Assembly (NCBI GenBank): GCA_964575255.1
Contig: CAZNPZ010000010.1
Location: forward strand, 1-64,000
Source: JAEZHK01 sp964575255
Lineage (GTDB): Bacteria; Bacillota; Clostridia; Christensenellales; Aristaeellaceae
Direction of reading: 5' to 3'
DNA: 64,000 nucleotides
Shown here piece after piece: positions 62,101-64,000 of the stretch (within the stretch, counting starts at the first letter, position 1; each line of letters begins with the position of its first letter). A program made the position numbers and the translations under genes. The notes under the pieces were generated by a model, which worked only from the letters and a program-made list of their open reading frames with translations, made no database searches and had not been told where the DNA came from.

Positions 62101-62820
62101 CTATTGGATTCTTCCGTTGACTACGTTGAAGTTGTACGCTTCGCCCAGCGGGTAATAGGCCTTTTCCTCGACGTGCTTGCCGTTCATCACCTGAATCAGA
62201 AGACCCAGCTTGTACGTGCCGTCGATGTAGGTGTCCACGCCGAACGCGGCGGCGAAATCCGCCTGATCCAGATTGCGTCCGGTCGCGGGGTCGTGCTGGA
62301 TGCCGGTGGAGCCCGACTGGCGGATCACCCGGTAAAACCGATGATCGTCGCCGTTCTTGGTGGAGACCGCGAGGTAGATGACGCTCTGGGCGGCATCGGT
62401 ATCTTTGATGTAGCCCCAGCCGCGCACCATCATGACCTTGTTCTGGTCGGCGGCCGAGGGCTGGCAGCTGGTCAGCGCGCACAGACCCAGCTTGTCGGTT
62501 CCGGTCATCAAGACTTTGGTATCGCGGGGCGCGTACAGATCCAGCGGGATGCGCGTGGGCTGAAGTGTCGGGCCGGGCGTCATCGTCGGCTCCACATACT
62601 CCTCCACGTCGAAGGGCTGAGGCGTGGCGCTTACCTTGAAGCCGCCGTCCGGGATGAACGGGCGCGCCGTCGCGTCCAGCGGCAGGTAGCCGGAATAGTC
62701 AAAGGACAATGCCTGGTAGCCCAGGTACGAAGCGCCGCCAATCAGCGCGATGCAAAGGAGAAATACCAGAACCGAAGTGACTCTGCTTCGGAACTGTGCG
62801 GGGCTCCGCCTTGTGGCCAT
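62101..62820 (-). CDS. Membrane-anchored extracytoplasmic protein
   Basis: 239 residues. One N-terminal membrane segment (VTSVLVFLLCIALIGGASYL, about residues 17-36), a Pro/Thr-rich linker, then a domain with APRDTKVLMTGTDKLGLCAL, KVMMVRGWGYIKDTDAAQS, VIYLAVSTKNGDDHRFY, and FAAAFGVDTYIDGTYKLGLL. No family recognised. ATG 62820 has GGAGGATC upstream. A TTGACA-17-TATGAT promoter (62935-62907) precedes it. Confidence 0.8.
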   Translation of the reverse strand: MATRRSPAQFRSRVTSVLVFLLCIALIGGASYLGYQALSFDYSGYLPLDATARPFIPDGGFKVSATPQPFDVEEYVEPTMTPGPTLQPTRIPLDLYAPRDTKVLMTGTDKLGLCALTSCQPSAADQNKVMMVRGWGYIKDTDAAQSVIYLAVSTKNGDDHRFYRVIRQSGSTGIQHDPATGRNLDQADFAAAFGVDTYIDGTYKLGLLIQVMNGKHVEEKAYYPLGEAYNFNVVNGRIQ

Positions 62821-62906
62821 AGGATCCTCCTGACGCGCGCGTTGATGCCATATCAAGCGCCACTCGCCCTCGCGGGCGGGACGGCGCGTCCATGTTTCGC
62901 TCAATC

Positions 62907-62935
62907 ATCATACACGCTTTTGCCGCGATTGTCAA
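62907..62935 (-). promoter_or_regulatory. Promoter of the anchored-protein gene
   Basis: Minus strand TTGACA (62935-62930), 17 bases, TATGAT (62912-62907). Confidence 0.75.
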
Positions 62936-63003
62936 TTTACATGACTTGGCGAGGGGGCTGGCCCGCTGCCGCATCCGCGACTGGCCCGCCGACGGGGCCG
63001 CGC

Positions 63004-63032
63004 TTGACAATAAAGCCGGGAGCGTGTACACT
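63004..63032 (+). promoter_or_regulatory. Promoter of the NYN-LOTUS gene
   Basis: TTGACA (63004-63009), 17 bases, TACACT (63027-63032), about 30 bases before GTG 63066. Confidence 0.7.
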
Positions 63033-63065
63033 GAAAATCAGCCAGATCAAGAGGGGATTGAGTTC

Positions 63066-64000
63066 GTGGGAACCAGCAATTACGCGGTCTTCGTAGACCT
63101 TGAAAACGCCGGGGCCAAGGAATCGATGCTGATGAGCATCATCGAAAAGGTCAAGATCCGGGGTGACATCCTGCTGGGCAAGGTGTACGGCTATACCGAC
63201 CGCTACACCGAGCTGAAGGAATGTCTTTTGTCAAACACCTTCTACGTGGTGCCCTCGATCCGGTACGGCAAGAATCAGAAGAACAATCTGGACATCCAGC
63301 TGGTCATCGACGCGCTGGAGGTTGCTTACGTAAACCCGCTGATCGACAGCTTCTGCATCGTTTCCGGCGACAGCGATTACACGCCGCTGGTGGGGAAGCT
63401 CAAGTCGATGGGCAAGAAGGTGCTGGGCATCTCCCGAAGCGAGGTGGCCTCCGGCATCTTCATCAAAGCGTGCAGCGAGTTCATCTTCCTGGAGTCGGTG
63501 GCCGTCACCACAAAGCCGCCGGCCAAGCCTTCCACCAAGGGCGAGAAGGAAGAGGAATCGCCCGACCTCAATGATCTCATCGTACAGATCGAGACGATTC
63601 TGGCCGATCAGGACGAGGACATGATGTACGCCAGCGAGCTCAAGGACACGCTGACCCGGCTTCGCCCCGACTTCGACGAGCGCACCTACGGCTGCGCCAC
63701 GTTCGGAAAGCTGATGGCGATGGTCGCCGCCCGCAGCGCGCGCATCAAGGCGTGGACGGAGGAGTCCTCGCTGAAGATCGGCCTCAACGGAAACGACGCG
63801 CCCACGCCGCAGCTGAACAAAGAGAACTGGTTGCCCGCGTTCCGCGAGTACCTGCGGCAGTACAAAGCGGACGGTTTCGAGCGCATCAATCCGTCCATCC
63901 TCAAGGCCGCGATCCAGGCGGACTACCCGGATTTCGACGAGAAGGCCATCGGCTTCAAGCGCTTCAGCGACGTGATGAAGCGGCTGGAGAAGGAGAAACT
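63066..64000 (+). CDS. NYN-domain ribonuclease-like protein with LOTUS/OST-HTH domains (partial)
   Basis: 311 codons visible, 3' end beyond the window. Residues 1-140 form a NYN (PIN-like, LabA/DUF88) domain: YAVFVDLENAG, NLDIQLVIDAL and FCIVSGDSDYTPLV carry the acidic metal-binding residues. Two OST-HTH (LOTUS) RNA-binding domains follow (about 175-235, with MMYASELKDTLTRLRPDF; and 255-311, with INPSILKAAIQADYPDF). The architecture matches bacterial RNA-processing proteins of unknown target. GTG 63066 was chosen for GAGGGG about 10 bases upstream. Confidence 0.87.
   Translation, partial: MGTSNYAVFVDLENAGAKESMLMSIIEKVKIRGDILLGKVYGYTDRYTELKECLLSNTFYVVPSIRYGKNQKNNLDIQLVIDALEVAYVNPLIDSFCIVSGDSDYTPLVGKLKSMGKKVLGISRSEVASGIFIKACSEFIFLESVAVTTKPPAKPSTKGEKEEESPDLNDLIVQIETILADQDEDMMYASELKDTLTRLRPDFDERTYGCATFGKLMAMVAARSARIKAWTEESSLKIGLNGNDAPTPQLNKENWLPAFREYLRQYKADGFERINPSILKAAIQADYPDFDEKAIGFKRFSDVMKRLEKEK

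Overview
The window looks like chromosome from an anaerobic, high-GC member of the Clostridia, probably an uncultured gut lineage; a Christensenellales-like bacterium is my guess, not something shown. The gene content is typical of Firmicutes: a YufOPQ-type nucleoside importer, DUF421/DUF4363 and DUF4332 proteins, the order rsmD-coaD-coiled-coil protein, and an AbrB-like regulator. Ribosome binding sites are of the AGGAGG type. Many promoters match sigma-A closely, with TTGACA, 17 bp and TATAAT. Indolepyruvate:ferredoxin oxidoreductase and pyruvate phosphate dikinase fit an anaerobic fermenter. A run of exactly 100 N inside a tandem repeat marks a draft assembly.

Layout. 1-6.5 kb: glutamate synthase large subunit (runs off the left edge) divergent from asparagine synthetase. 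6.5-12.7 kb: a membrane protein with ten Cys/His repeats, a CapA-like protein, a LysM-like protein overlapping mutY, and an unknown gene. 12.9-15.5 kb: a frameshifted DUF4332 gene, a TrmO-like gene, an effector-binding protein, and an AraC gene with an in-frame stop. 15.5-18.4 kb: a secreted protein and a three-gene SsuABC/NMT1-type importer. 18.5-24.1 kb: BMP lipoprotein, YufO/P/Q-type importer and rpiB. 24.1-26.1 kb: DUF4363, DUF421 and a zinc-ribbon protein. 26.2-33.4 kb: paaK-iorA-iorB-paaK-ACT, then alanine racemase and 5-formyl-THF cyclo-ligase. 33.4-38.1 kb: a membrane protein, rsmD, coaD, a coiled-coil protein, a secreted SH3 protein and a GT2-GtrA glycosyltransferase. 38.3-43.3 kb: fucokinase/GDP-fucose pyrophosphorylase, PHP phosphoesterase and L-ribulose-5-phosphate 4-epimerase. 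43.4-47.6 kb: an orphan histidine kinase and two divergent ABC-2-type operons around one palindrome. 47.8-54.7 kb: HD protein, OFA-type MFS transporter, gdhA, a secreted Ser/Gly/Ala-rich protein and a fucosyltransferase-like gene. 54.7-64 kb: ppdK, several envelope proteins with zinc ribbon, peptidoglycan-binding or tandem-repeat regions, a HAD hydrolase, and the start of a NYN-LOTUS protein.

How the genes fit together. gltB, asnB, gdhA and alr form a scattered nitrogen and amino-acid group. The paaK/ior/ACT operon should interconvert aryl-pyruvates, arylacetyl-CoAs and arylacetates. The nucleoside importer next to rpiB suggests pentose salvage. The fucokinase fusion and a distant fucosyltransferase-like gene suggest fucosylation of a surface glycan. 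Many proteins of unknown function are membrane-anchored with Pro/Ala/Glu-rich linkers.

The most unusual non-genic signal is a family of roughly 250-300 bp multi-hairpin intergenic repeats, with three copies (about 23.4, 59.7 and 61.8 kb). At least one stem pair appears to covary between copies. There is also a second, shorter dispersed repeat (about 12.0 and 47.7 kb) and two further structured intergenic stretches (38.1 and 42.3 kb).
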